The position numbers were made by a program, and so were the translations under genes. The notes under the pieces are model-generated. The model had not been told where the DNA came from, ran no database searches, and saw only the letters and a program-made list of their open reading frames with translations. From the NCBI GenBank assembly GCA_017590115.1, contig JAGGNK010006604.1, positions 496,001 to 560,000 of the forward strand: 64,000 nucleotides of DNA, given 5' to 3'. The stretch comes from Montifringilla adamsi. Lineage: Eukaryota > Chordata > Aves > Passeriformes > Passeridae. Positions 27,101 through 37,233 of this stretch are shown here, piece by piece; the first letter of the stretch is position 1, and each line of letters starts with the position of its first letter.

Positions 27101-28360
27101 GGTGATGCTGCTTGGCCTGGGGGGACACCGGCCCTGGGAGATGCCCAGCCCCGCACTGTGCCTGTCCTTGGTGCTGCTGGGCACTGAAGACACATTCCTG
27201 ACTTGACCACGCTTGTATGTTTAGAATGGGTATTTCTCCATTTGCAGTGTCAGCATTGTGTCAAAGGCCAAATTAACTATGAAAACTCAGCTTAAGATAA
27301 GCTCCAAGGTTGTTGTTCTGCTAGTATTGAATGCGATCTAGCAATGTGATGTTGGTTTCCCTCTTTTTCAGGTGTGGTTTCAGAATTGCAGAGCACGCCA
27401 TAAGAAACATGTCAGTCCTAATCACTCATCTACTGCTCCTGTCACAGCAGTTCAGCCCTCCAGGTTGTCTCCACCCATGTTAGAAGAAATGGCATACTCT
27501 GCATATGTACCCCAGGATGGGACTATGCTCACTGCTCTGCACAGCTACATGGATGGTAGGTATAACAGCTTTGCTGGTTTTCTCCTCGTAAAAACATGAT
27601 CAACTGTAGCAAGACCAGTTTACCAAGTTCTGATTAAAGAAACTTAATGGATATATCAATACTGTACTTGCTATCTACACCTCATTAAGAAAGCAGTAGC
27701 CCTTCACTGCAACAGCATGGCTGAAGATCTGAGTATGCAGACCACTATTTGTGCTTCTTCTAGACTATTAAAACAAGAATAAGAAATTAAATACTTATTT
27801 AAATATGTCACATATTTTAATAATACTTAATTTTAATGAAATCTGTTTGCCACTTGCTTCCTGGCTTTTGTCCCATGGGTTGTGAGCATGCTCAATCCAG
27901 CAAATTCTCTGAAAGCTTCAGCTTTCCTCTCATTAACACAAAATGGGAGGGAGGGGGGAGAGCCTGGTGGTCAAAAGTGCTTCAGTCTTTGTTTGTCTTA
28001 TGACCCAGCAAGTCAACAACCTTGGCTCCAGTTTGTGATTAGGAGGGACTGTGAGGGTTTGGGAGAAGCAGGCTGAGCCACATTTGTGGCATGAGCTTGT
28101 TTTCCTCCTGAGCAGTGGTGTTAAGGGTAGCCTGTGGGTGGAGGAGTGCAGATGCAGGGTTAGGAAAAACACAACATGCTGCAGGGTTGGCACAGTGAAC
28201 TGTCATTACCCAGTGGATTTACTGACTTTTGATCTTTTGCTACTTTCAATGAAATTGACTGGTAAATATTTCTGTTTTTGTAGCTCATTCACCTACAGCT
28301 CTTGGACTTCAGCCATTGCTACCCCATTCAATGACACAACTGCCACTAAGTCACACCTAA
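18090..28360 (+). CDS. LHX8: LHX8, LIM/homeobox protein 8 (8 coding exons, complete)
   Basis: This gene encodes a LIM-homeodomain transcription factor acting in the nucleus. The coding exons are 18090-18170, 18384-18542, 21283-21404, 22805-23025, 23627-23730, 26206-26301, 27372-27555 and 28284-28360. They sum to 1044 bases, giving 347 residues plus TAA. All junctions are GT/AG and keep frame. LIM1 uses C66, C69, H87, C90, C93, C96, C115 and D118. LIM2 uses C127, C130, H149, C152, C155, C158, C177 and H180. The homeodomain spans about residues 216-275, with W263, F264, Q265 and N266 in the recognition helix, followed by C267, as in the LHX6/LHX8 pair. The protein is nearly identical to remembered mammalian LHX8 from residue 31 onward. 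In mammals LHX8 specifies basal forebrain cholinergic neurons and acts in palate, tooth and oocyte development; LIM domains bind the LDB cofactor. The start was chosen because the first residues (MYWKSD...) match remembered mouse Lhx8. Untranslated exons may lie upstream. Confidence 0.97.
18171..18383 (+). other. LHX8: LHX8 intron 1
   Basis: This short (213 bases) and very GC-rich intron lies inside the CpG island. It has donor gtgcgc and acceptor ccgcag. Nothing else is recognised. Confidence 0.9.
18384..18542 (+). CDS. LHX8: LHX8 coding exon 2
   Basis: This exon encodes residues 28-80 in phase 0 at both ends (acceptor cgcag, donor gtaagg). It holds an acidic and serine-rich linker and the start of LIM1, with zinc ligands C66 and C69. 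The residues from DEDSC onward match remembered mammalian LHX8. The few residues before it (ASPAAA) do not, and they replace a longer glycine- and arginine-rich segment found in mammals. Confidence 0.95.
18543..21282 (+). other. LHX8: LHX8 intron 2
   Basis: This intron is about 2.7 kb. The first 400 bases belong to the CpG island, then the composition drops to AT-rich. No repeat of a known family and no additional exon was recognised. Confidence 0.85.
21283..21404 (+). CDS. LHX8: LHX8 coding exon 3
   Basis: This exon encodes residues 81-120 plus two bases of codon 121. It completes LIM1 with ligands H87, C90, C93, C96, C115 and D118. The acceptor is tttttgcag and the donor is gtatat. All LIM spacings fit the family pattern. 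Confidence 0.97.
21405..22804 (+). other. LHX8: LHX8 intron 3
   Basis: This 1.4 kb intron is AT-rich except for a GC-rich stretch (22680-22804) leading into exon 4. No repeat or extra exon is recognised. Confidence 0.85.
22805..23025 (+). CDS. LHX8: LHX8 coding exon 4
   Basis: This exon encodes the end of codon 121 to the first base of codon 195. It carries the entire LIM2 zinc finger pair (C127, C130, H149, C152, C155, C158, C177, H180). It is GC-rich compared with the flanking introns, and GC-rich sequence also extends about 120 bases upstream of it. The acceptor is ttgcag and the donor is gtaaca. Confidence 0.97.
23195..23350. repeat. T/G-rich low-complexity tract in LHX8 intron 4
   Basis: About 150 bases consist almost only of T and G on the + strand (runs of T separated by G or GG). 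This is low-complexity sequence with no coding value, although open frames cross it. Confidence 0.85.
23627..23730 (+). CDS. LHX8: LHX8 coding exon 5
   Basis: This exon encodes residues 195-229: the linker between LIM2 and the homeodomain, then the basic N-terminal arm ([10 protein letters not shown]) and the start of helix 1. The acceptor is gtttcag. The exon itself begins with gtaatg, so the frame decides the boundary: GGT-AAT-GGG continues the protein correctly. Confidence 0.96.
24747..24784. repeat. Tandem duplication of 19 bases
   Basis: The unit ttaaagtagattgtaacat occurs twice in direct succession in LHX8 intron 5. It is a simple local duplication. Confidence 0.8.
24975..25321 (+). 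repeat. CR1 LINE 3' end
   Basis: This is a good match to the avian CR1 3' region in + orientation: gcctggcagggtgggcaggc-type words, then cttccaacctaaagc, ending at the typical tgattctatga terminus near 25321. It lies in LHX8 intron 5 and is 5'-truncated, as most CR1 copies are. Open frames in this stretch are parts of the element. Confidence 0.85.
25551..25566. repeat. Poly-A run in LHX8 intron 5
   Basis: This is a homopolymer run of about 16 A. A T run of similar length lies at 26047-26060. They are simple sequence. Confidence 0.8.
26206..26301 (+). CDS. LHX8: LHX8 coding exon 6
   Basis: This exon encodes residues 230-261, exactly 32 codons, covering homeodomain helices 1 to the start of helix 3. 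It is phase 0 on both sides, with acceptor ttttcag and donor gtaaca. Confidence 0.97.
26939..26959. repeat. Poly-A run in LHX8 intron 6
   Basis: This is a homopolymer of 21 A. No retroposed gene copy was recognised upstream of it. Confidence 0.9.
27372..27555 (+). CDS. LHX8: LHX8 coding exon 7
   Basis: This exon encodes residues 262-322 plus one base. It begins with the recognition helix ([12 protein letters not shown]) and continues into a conserved serine/proline-rich C-terminal region. The donor is gtaggt. Reading through this donor adds 14 residues before a stop at 27597-27599, so intron retention could give a short alternative C-terminus. Confidence 0.97.
28284..28360 (+). CDS. LHX8: LHX8 coding exon 8 and stop
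   Basis: This exon encodes the last 24 residues, ending LPLSHT, then TAA. The acceptor is tttttgtag. The C-terminal peptide matches remembered human LHX8 except for a few substitutions. Confidence 0.96.
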
Positions 28361-28870
28361 TTCCTTTTCATCAGGGATCTAAACTATTAAAGATGTAACC
28401 TTAAATCATAGTGTATTGAAAATATCATTGGAAAGCTATTAATGTTAACTTTTTATTTAACACCCAGAGCATTTTCAAGAAAATTTTCGCCCAGGTATGT
28501 ACACCTATTTAGCCTGCAAGACACTTTTATGGATTCTGCATAAGTAACTATTACATTGTTTACAAGCCTTATTAAACACCTTTTTTGTATTGTCTGGAAG
28601 TAGTTTGCTCTAGTTATGTGTGTGTTAATTTATTTGTCATCAAAAGAGCACTTTGCCTAAAAGAAAGGACTGACAATTGTGCAAAATGTTTACAATTCTT
28701 TGTGAAATTGTTGCTTATCATTAGGTTTGTATTTGTAAGTTATTGCTAAAAGTATTACCTGTATTTGAGTTGTATACAGCCTATATGTTAAAACTTATTT
28801 CTGTGTTTACAAAAATTTTGGTTGCGAATATTTTCAAAAAGAACTGAATAAAGTTTCTGCTGCAGCATGC
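28361..28870 (+). other. LHX8: LHX8 3' UTR
   Basis: AT-rich sequence runs about 510 bases from the LHX8 stop to a likely cleavage site after the AATAAA signal. No further reading frame of interest is present. The distal end is inferred from the signal and a downstream GT-rich stretch (28880-28910). Confidence 0.75.
28847..28852 (+). terminator. LHX8: LHX8 polyadenylation signal AATAAA
   Basis: This is a canonical AATAAA about 490 bases after the stop. It is followed within 15-20 bases by a plausible cleavage point and then a T/G-rich downstream element. An alternative distal site cannot be excluded. Confidence 0.75.
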
Positions 28871-31800
28871 CAAGCAAAAATGTTGCTGTGCCTATGGCTG
28901 AACTGTGATCATTTGTCAAGTGCTTAAATTGAATCTTCAATTTTTAGAGAAGGTCCCTGGTATACTGAGGAACATTACACTGAAGTCCTTCAGGAGGGCT
29001 CATATCTATTTTCATTGATAGTAAAAATCATTTAATGGACTTACATGGGTCTTGAAACACTCCAAATATGAAGTTTCAGTGTCTTGAAACACTTGCTATA
29101 CAAGTGGGTACATGCAAAGCAGTGCTGCTTCTGAGGATGCACACCAGGGGAGGGAAGGGAAACCGGTGACGTGTAGGACAGATTTTAAACTGGTGACTTC
29201 AGGTTCTCCGCTTGCTAAGTCAATTTGCTTTAACATTTTGAATCTTTCTTACTTCAGCTTTTGTTTTCTTCCATGCTTTTGTCTTGTGATTTTGTTAAGC
29301 AGGGAAATAAATGAGAGGCAATACTTGAACAGTCTGCTTTTTAAAAGTAAAATCTAGTTCGGCGTTTTAACTGACCAATACCAAACTGTATATGAACAAT
29401 GACTGGAAGTCAGTCAAATGCACTACAGTCCACTGTGTTTAGAGCTGTTAGGGTGCTAAGACTTACTAGTAGAGCATGTTTTGATATATTAATTTGATGC
29501 ACAAAGGTTACCACAAATTCAGCAGGTTTTTGTCTCTAAAGACTAGTTTCCTTCAATGACTTAAGACCGTTAGATCCCCCTTGCTCACTTAAACTTTATT
29601 TGCATCAGAAGGAAACCATACTTTGGAAGGTGTATGTGTCCATATCCCTTTTTTTCTCTCCCAACTATGCATTAGTGTCTACTCTGTGAAATTCCTTAAT
29701 GGTGCTGGTCAAACCATTTCATTTGGAAAAGGTAATGCTCTCTGTTGATGACTTTTGTGAGCAGATCTTTGATGGCAAGCTCTGAATTAATAAAGTTCTG
29801 TAAGTTACATGCTGGCACTGTTTTAAGTGCTGCTCATAGATGTCTGAGCTAATCTGAGTAGCCAAAACAATCTCCAGTGGTTTAAGGCTTTTATTATCCT
29901 GCATTTTTTTAAACTTTTTTTTCCCACAAAACACCCAAGATTGGGGCTGTAGTGGTAGTTGACTGACCTCACATTTTATTTGAGCATACATAACTTCTAA
30001 GTTAAATGCCCCAGGTAGAATTATGAATTCCAGATGCCATTTTCAGTACCTAAGCTAGCTCCAGATATCTGCATGCTACCAAAGTATGTGTGTAGCAGTA
30101 GACAAACTACTTTTTGTTCATTTGTCTGATATGCTGAAGTTTTACCAGTTAACATCTAAATTAACATCATTTAGCATTTAACATAAATTGGTAATTTGAA
30201 ATGCAACTTGGGCACTTGCACTGAGCCCCTTTAAGGAAAAGTAATTATTCAGTCTTATTTGAAGAACTGAGTAGCTTCAGGTTGCCTGAAACAAAAGCAA
30301 GTTTAAGCTTATTTATGAAACACCTCCTTCTGTTCAGGTCCAAAGTCAGAACAGGATTAAAGTACATGGGGGAGCAATTTTCCTATTTCCCTATGAAAAT
30401 GGGAAGAAGGAGCATTGATCTTTTCCTACTGTTGAGTGCATGAGCAGATATTTGTTTATTAAAAGCCATGTGAGATATTTGTGGGTGGGGCTGGGAAAAT
30501 GCAGACTGCATTGAAAATAGGAGACTGCAGCAGAGAATGTGGGCTTTGAGTTTTCCTTTGCCAGTGCCAGAGCTGTCAGCAGCTGGTGTTGGGCTGACAG
30601 AGTTTTTTAAAACTCTGCCACACTGCAACTGAAACCAATCCCCTTTCCGAATGATGTAACAGCTGCTATCACAAATTGCACCAATATTATTTCCCAAGTT
30701 AATCTCATGGGAGAAAGATGTCTCCTGCTCCAAGTCTCCCAAAACCAAAGGTTATTACCAAAACAGGGGAAACAGGACAAGTAACAGTATACTAGTATAT
30801 AAAAAATTACACATTTTTCTTATTTTAAAACTAGGCCATTGCATGTTTAAGATAGCTACTCCATTAAAAAAAATCACACAGGGAAGAGTTTGAGTTTTGT
30901 TTAATATAGGTTAGCAGGTCATTCAAGTAAATTAATCATAAAAATATAATTTAAATACTGTGTAAGCTGCAATATGCTGAACACAGGAATCACTAGCAAT
31001 CAACAAAACAATCAGCAGAAATACTAGCATTCCTGTAATATGGATACAGGCGTTTAGCCAAAATCTGATTTTAAGATCAAAGAAGTGTACATCTATGTTA
31101 TGCATAGTTAAATGCATAAAAATGTTACCTTTTAACATGCACTTTGATCTTCAGTGTCTCTGCAGGAATTTGTACAGGTGACTGGGTGGGCTGGGATGCT
31201 CAGACATGCTCCACTGATACATTTAAATATGCCAGTGCAGGTTTATCACAACAACAGTTCAGAAGGAGTTCCACTACAATACAAGAGCCACTAATATAAA
31301 ACTCACAAAGGGTTTAACAACAATTTTTTTAAGCTCTGGTGACCCAGAACCACTACAGCTGACTGTTATACTTTGATTTGTTGTCTATTTTGGACTATTG
31401 TTAGTGTTCTCAAAAAAGCAGCCCACTTGTGAGTTTAAACATACCAATGTGATAACTGTTCAAATTGCCAGTATTTCTGTAAGAAAATGGAACTTTGTAA
31501 ACTAAAACAAACAAAAAGTAAAATAAAAACTATAAAACCCTTATGACATTATCATTTGGAGCAAAATAAGTACAGACCCTTCTCCTGGGAGGACTGAGTC
31601 TTTTCCAAACTTAGCCTCTTTCAGACCCTAAAATTAAAACAGATTGCCCAGAGAGCCCAGCCAAACCAACAGAAATGAGAACCTGGGACTTAATGAAAGT
31701 TGATTCAAGACAGGAAATTGAGTTGGTCAGATGTGTTGAAAATGATGGCAACCAGAAACTAAGTTACGAAGCTCCATATAAAACAATCCTTTCCTTCTTG

Positions 31801-34180
31801 AAGCCATCTGCAGATGTGTGGGTCTGCAAAGGAACATGCCAGGTTACTGCAGAAAATGCACCAAAAGCAACAGTCATCTGCAAAGTCAAACCGCAAGGAT
31901 GGCACATGTCAGATGCTGGCTGAGACAAGACCAGAAATATTTTCATCCTGTATTTATGACCAGGGTCTGTTTGACTGTAACAGGTCAGTTACGTTACCAT
32001 TTCCTTCTTTAGCAGAAATTTCAGTCAGAGCACACCACTGCTGTGCTGCTGCTGTGGCCCAGAGTAACTGCAGCACAATGACAACTCGTGGTGGCAGAGC
32101 AGAGTGAGGAAGCCTCACTTCCCCTCTCCCTGAGCACTGGCACCAGTGCTGGAGAGGGCACCTCCATGAGCAAGGTACTCAGAACACAGGTGCTTCCCAA
32201 AACAAGCCTACTGACTGAAAATGAGTAGCCATGCTGCGTTCCATCAGCTGGTGACATGGGTCACTGGTCCACGTTCTGGGGCTGCCAGGGAGACTTGCAC
32301 CATTTGACATTCCTCTTGGCTAACCAAAAAGAACAAACTGTGCAAAAGAAGGATCCCTGGAAAAGACTGGAGAGCAGACTGCTGGTGCATGAAAAAAAGC
32401 TCCAGGTAGGCTTTGAATTAATCTGGATGTGGATTAAAGTTTCTATGGCATGCAGCCAACATCAGATTTAAATGTAATGTGAATAGCAAGAAAACCATGT
32501 GAGATAAAAAACCCTCATGAGCCTGAAAACAAATTTTAAGAGGCAAGAAAGCAATTTTGTTAGTAAACTTGACATTTTCTGAAGGAGGACAACATAACTA
32601 ATAGCTGCAGCCAGTTCCAACAGGCTGCATGTGTTAACAGGAGACACTGATGTTAGTTCAAAAAACAGAAATGTCCAGATTTTAATCAAAGTAACAACAT
32701 ACACATGAGACACATAGTAAAGGTCCTCTGTGATCCAGAATCCCCTTCCAGTGTCTGGGGACACTATGTTAGACTCTGAAAAGCTATCATGATGACCTGA
32801 ACTCAATACTCTTTAACCTACAAAATGCTTAACCTCTATCGTTATTTTCTGGCATGAAAAAATATAGAGCTTTACAGCAATGCTTTACAGAACAAAATGC
32901 ATGCAGGTTTTGTTTGGCAAATTTGCATCGGATTAAATGTTAAAAATAAAAGGGAACAAATAAACGGGAAACAAAAGCAAATACGCTTTCATGGAGATTT
33001 ACCATAGAACAGTAGTGTCTTTTATCTCTTCCAAGCAACTGTAACGTACGTCTTCCCACGTGGCATGGCCTCAGTCAGCCTAGCTGCCAACCTGGGCTCA
33101 GGGAACACCAATATTCCTCTAAAGATCACTTTTGCTTCTTCACCTTTCACTGTCTAGTTTGGACTGAACTGGCCCACATCTAAACCTCCTAGGCTGTGAC
33201 ATTCTCCTCTCCATAAGCATTTGCTTTCACAGAATCACAGAATATTCTGAGTTGGAAAGGGTCTTCAAAGATCATCAAATCCAACTCGTAGGAGAAGAGC
33301 CCATCCAGGGATCAAACCCACAACTTCGTCACAAGTTTTCTTTTCCAGCAGCTGCCTACCACCCCTCGTGGCACAGAGCACAAGGGCTGAACAAGTGCTG
33401 CTACTCATGGCCAGTGACTGGACAGCGCAAACCAACCAGTCTCCCCACCAACGCTGGTAGCATTTAACCCTCGCTAAAACATAGCATCATATAGTGTAAC
33501 CCTCATACACACATTTTCCCTTAAATGATATATGCTGCAACTATGTGTACACAGGGTCTATGTCTGCATGTATTCGCTATTTGGCCACTGAATCCCAAAC
33601 ACACCGCCATACCAGCTTTCTTTGCTAACTCAAAAACTTGCTTTGCTAATTCAAGGTCTCATTGCAGGGAATGCTGAATGCCAGAAGCAACTTCAGACAA
33701 GGTTCCCCACATGTGGAATGACTTACAAGGCATACCTTAACCTTGAGTCCAAATACTTCCTTTTTCCCCACTCCAAAGAAGTGCTCCACTGCTGTGCCTG
33801 CTGAAATCCATCCCAATCCCTGAAAAGCTTTTGCACGGGGTTTGGTGGTGGCCTTTTTCCTTTCCTTTCCTCCAGAAAAACATATGCAACAAGGCCCTGG
33901 CCAGATTTGGAGTCATCTGCCACAGGTCACCTGCCCCTGATGCGCAGCCAACTCACAGCATACAGTAAAGGTTCCTTCACTGCCCACAAAGACAGGGGAA
34001 AATACGACTGTGAGCCTCCTAAACTCCAAAGAAGTTTTCTACTGAGTTCTATGGTATGATTTCAGCCAGACACCTTGCTTCATAGATCTCAATTCGGATT
34101 CAGACAAAATCCAGTGCGGTTTATTATTACATTGTTTTAAAAAATTAAATTTAAATGAAAAAAAGTAACAAACAACCCTC
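28871..34180. other. Convergent intergenic region LHX8 - SLC44A5
   Basis: AT-rich DNA lies between the end of LHX8 and the region downstream of SLC44A5. No exon was recognised on either strand. One CR1 remnant is listed at 33230. The true end of the SLC44A5 transcript may lie within or before this interval. Confidence 0.65.
33230..33345 (-). repeat. CR1 LINE 3' end
   Basis: The segment begins with an inverted CR1 terminus (cacagaatcacagaatattc), then ttggaaagggtcttcaaaga, the reverse complement of the usual tail. It lies between the two genes. The inner boundary is uncertain. Confidence 0.75.
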
Positions 34181-34194
34181 CATCCTTTATAAAC

Positions 34195-34305
34195 AAACCC
34201 GAATTCCCCTCCAACCGCGGCAGAAGCGCCTCGCAGCCCGCGCCCCCGGCGCGCCCAGCCCCGCGTACCGCCCCGCGCGGCGCAGACGCACTCCGGCTTG
34301 TATCG
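34195..34305. other. Isolated GC/CpG-rich block
   Basis: About 110 bases are very rich in C, G and CpG, embedded in AT-rich sequence 4.8 kb downstream of the SLC44A5 stop. A tttataaa motif lies just left of it at about 34183. It could be a small CpG promoter, a GC-rich element of a 3' UTR or an inserted fragment. No protein family was recognised. Confidence 0.5.
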
Positions 34306-35637
34306 AAATCTTTATTAGAACAATCCCCAAGAACTGTGAAACGGTGAAGTAACAACAAGAATTAAGCACTTCCGTTATCAAAGATACTTAAACAATAGGA
34401 TTCTATTTCTGCATAGCAGAAGCAATAGGATGTAGAGCTCAAAACATCATGTCGTGTTAATTCGGTTTTGACAAAACAATACAATCTTAAGAATCATATT
34501 AATGAAACCTACCTTTCATTTCTCAAACCCCAAAGAGCCATTTTTATGGCTTTAAAACTCATTATTTGGGACAAATGCATGTGGACATTTTGTAGCATAG
34601 AGTAACAGACAATTTTAATACTAATAGCACTAGTGTTATTTGAACATGAAGAAACACTCATTTTCTAATTGTTTACAGTGCAGTACAAATTACAAATTAC
34701 CCCAAAAATCATTGCCTGTATCAAAAGTTTAAAAATGTAGAACTATTTATAAAATGGTTCCAGAATAGGAAATTATCAGTCTTGAAATGGAGAAGGAACC
34801 TTATGCTTATAAACACACAAATAAATGCATTACAGTAATATATATGTAATTTTTAGCTTTATTCCTTCTGTTGTAAGTAGCAAGAGCCCAGTTCTACCCA
34901 CAGTTACACAGGTACAATACACATGATCATTGTAATCAGAAAGCAGAACAGGCCCTACTCAGAAGTCCACTATACCACAAATTAAAGCTAATTTAAAAAT
35001 CTACTGTATAAAAATGGAACAGTCTTGCATTGTTTTAATTTATTTGCAACACTATTGTCACATTTTCTCCTGGACCACACCATCAACTTTCATAATCTCT
35101 CAACAGCAACAGTGTGCTGCATCACACAGTGCAAACACATCTAATATCCTTACTACAGTTGATTTTTTGTTAGTCAATTTGAAATGAAGTGTTGGTTTTC
35201 CTCTCTAGCCTTTTCTGTTTTATAGTCTACACAATATAAATGAATTTCAAAATGTATGCCAGGTAAAGTAACAGCCAGTAAGGCACTTTGTCTGCAAGGA
35301 TACAGCTGTCCAGGCTGAGCAACTGGTCAAAGGGAGACATTCTGGGTTACTCAAAAACAAGTCAGCTTATTCTTCATAACCACTTCTCTGACAGCCCACT
35401 TGTGGAAGAACACTTACTGACAACTGAAGAATCAGCCTGACATTGCATCCACTAAAATATTTTTCCTGTTCTACAGCAGAACATGCAATAGTAAAATATT
35501 TCATAAAATACTAACGTTTAAAAGAATATTCAGCATCCTTGGATCACCCAAGAATCATCTGCTGAATACTGTTTAGAAAAAAAAAATCCTCATCAGAAGA
35601 AATGATCCTATCTTCTTGTTTCTGTGTTTTGTTTCCA

Positions 35638-35755
35638 TGGGTTTTTTTTGTTTGCTTTGTTTTGATGGTGTTGTGTGTGTGTGTATGTAGTGGTTTTTTG
35701 TTGGTTTGTGGTTTTTTTTTTTTTTTTTTTTTTTTTTTGTTTTGTTTTTACAAAA
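35638..35755. repeat. T/G-rich low-complexity tract with long poly-T
   Basis: The + strand has T runs broken by G, a short (TG)n and then a run of more than 25 T. On the SLC44A5 strand this is an A/C-rich tract ending in poly-A and lies downstream of the stop. Confidence 0.85.
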
Positions 35756-35979
35756 TTTGAAGGCTTGACATTAAAACTTTGGTATAAAACATGTAAATGA
35801 AAGCCATTCAGTAATATGCTTTAGGGAGATACAATGAATCCAAACCAAACTAAACAAATGTGAACACATGGATGTGATAGCAAGTGTTTCTACTGTCTTG
35901 GTTTCTACATTCTGCTTGTTTGTTTTTTTTCTACTCATGTGAAGGGGTCTTTCTTCAGCTCCGCTTGCTTTTCCACAGC

Positions 35980-36150
35980 TCCCCCCAGAGAGAAGGTGCC
36001 TGGCATGACGCTGTCACGCCCCGACCCTGGCGTGCCCTGGCACCCCGCGGGTTCCGGGGTCCCCACGCCCTGCTCCCCCGGCACCACAAGCACAGACCCA
36101 GCGCAAGTGCTGCCACTGTGGGCACTGTGTCACCGGCCCTGGCGGGCTCA
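35980..36150. other. GC-rich block downstream of SLC44A5
   Basis: About 170 bases of C-rich, moderately CpG-rich sequence sit in AT-rich surroundings, 3 kb downstream of the SLC44A5 stop. No coding family or repeat family was recognised. Confidence 0.5.
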
Positions 36151-37033
36151 GCAAAGCAAGCTCATACTAAAGCACGCAACAAAGTAAAAGTCCAAATCCA
36201 AAAATATCAATATTAGTACCTCCTCTGTGGTGCGCATCTGCACGCTCTGGCCCACAGCATTAATTAGGAACCATTATAATAAGATAGTCTTGAAACATCT
36301 TAGGTGAACCTTTCCCAAGTAAATATTTGCATCAATTTTGACTAATTATTAGCAATTTATTTCTAAAAAGCCAATTTTAATATTAAATAGTTACTACCTA
36401 CTGAATTTATTGATTACAAAATCTACATGGTATTGCTTTGTATTTTCACAGTTCTCATAATTACATAGCAAGAAAATGGCTTTTAAATTTTCTTCTCAGA
36501 AATTATGATCAGTTACATGCTAAATACTTTCACAAAATAGTGAGAGGAGCAAATTTATACATATATATAATTTTTACCATATATAAATAATAATACAATT
36601 TAAAACTTTCACTTTTAGAAATTCCTTTAGTAAATGCATAGGTTTGTTACAAAAGTTTTCTAATCAAATGACTGTATACTATTTCTATTATCATGTTTTA
36701 TTCCTAGTAAACTCTGTGGTTACATTCATATGATAAAAAAAGCAAGCTATATTCAGAAATATGTTTTTTCAATTGAGCTCCCAGTAAGACACTCAAGTCC
36801 AGTAGAAATATAGATTATGTAATGCAGTTTCTTTAGCTGAAAATTAATCAGTAGTATTTAAAAAAAAAAAGCTTTAGAACATGGATTGTAACAAGATCAA
36901 CAGAATGGTTACAATCTTCTTTAATCACAGAATGGTTACACATACCCCCAAAAGTTAATGACTTAACTCTCAAAAAATATTAGAATCATGGTGAGGTTTG
37001 TGTAATCCATTCCATGCACATAATGAGAAAGGA

Positions 37034-37038
37034 ATGAC

Positions 37039-37079
<41 letters not shown>
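37034..37079. repeat. (ATG/GAT)n trinucleotide microsatellite
   Basis: About 14 to 15 copies of an ATG-type trinucleotide with one early interruption (acg). The run of Met codons in the overlapping open frame is a by-product of it. Confidence 0.95.
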
Positions 37080-37080
<1 letters not shown>

Positions 37081-37227
37081 AAACTTAATCTCTCAGAAGT
37101 CCTTTTCTTCCCAAAGGTGGGATTCTCAGTCCTTTCTAAAAGTCACGTTTCCTCTAGGGTATCTCAGGAGGGGTTACCAAAATCTAAAGGTGTCTATAAT
37201 CAGTAGCTACATTTGAAACCATATGCC

Positions 37228-37233
37228 TTTATT
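37228..37233 (-). terminator. SLC44A5: Candidate SLC44A5 polyadenylation signal
   Basis: This AATAAA, read on the - strand, is the first canonical signal found after the SLC44A5 stop at 39144. Use is inferred only. Confidence 0.35.

Noticed and set aside
36998..37216. Frame with a run of methionines
   Set aside because: It is the (ATG)n microsatellite read as codons.
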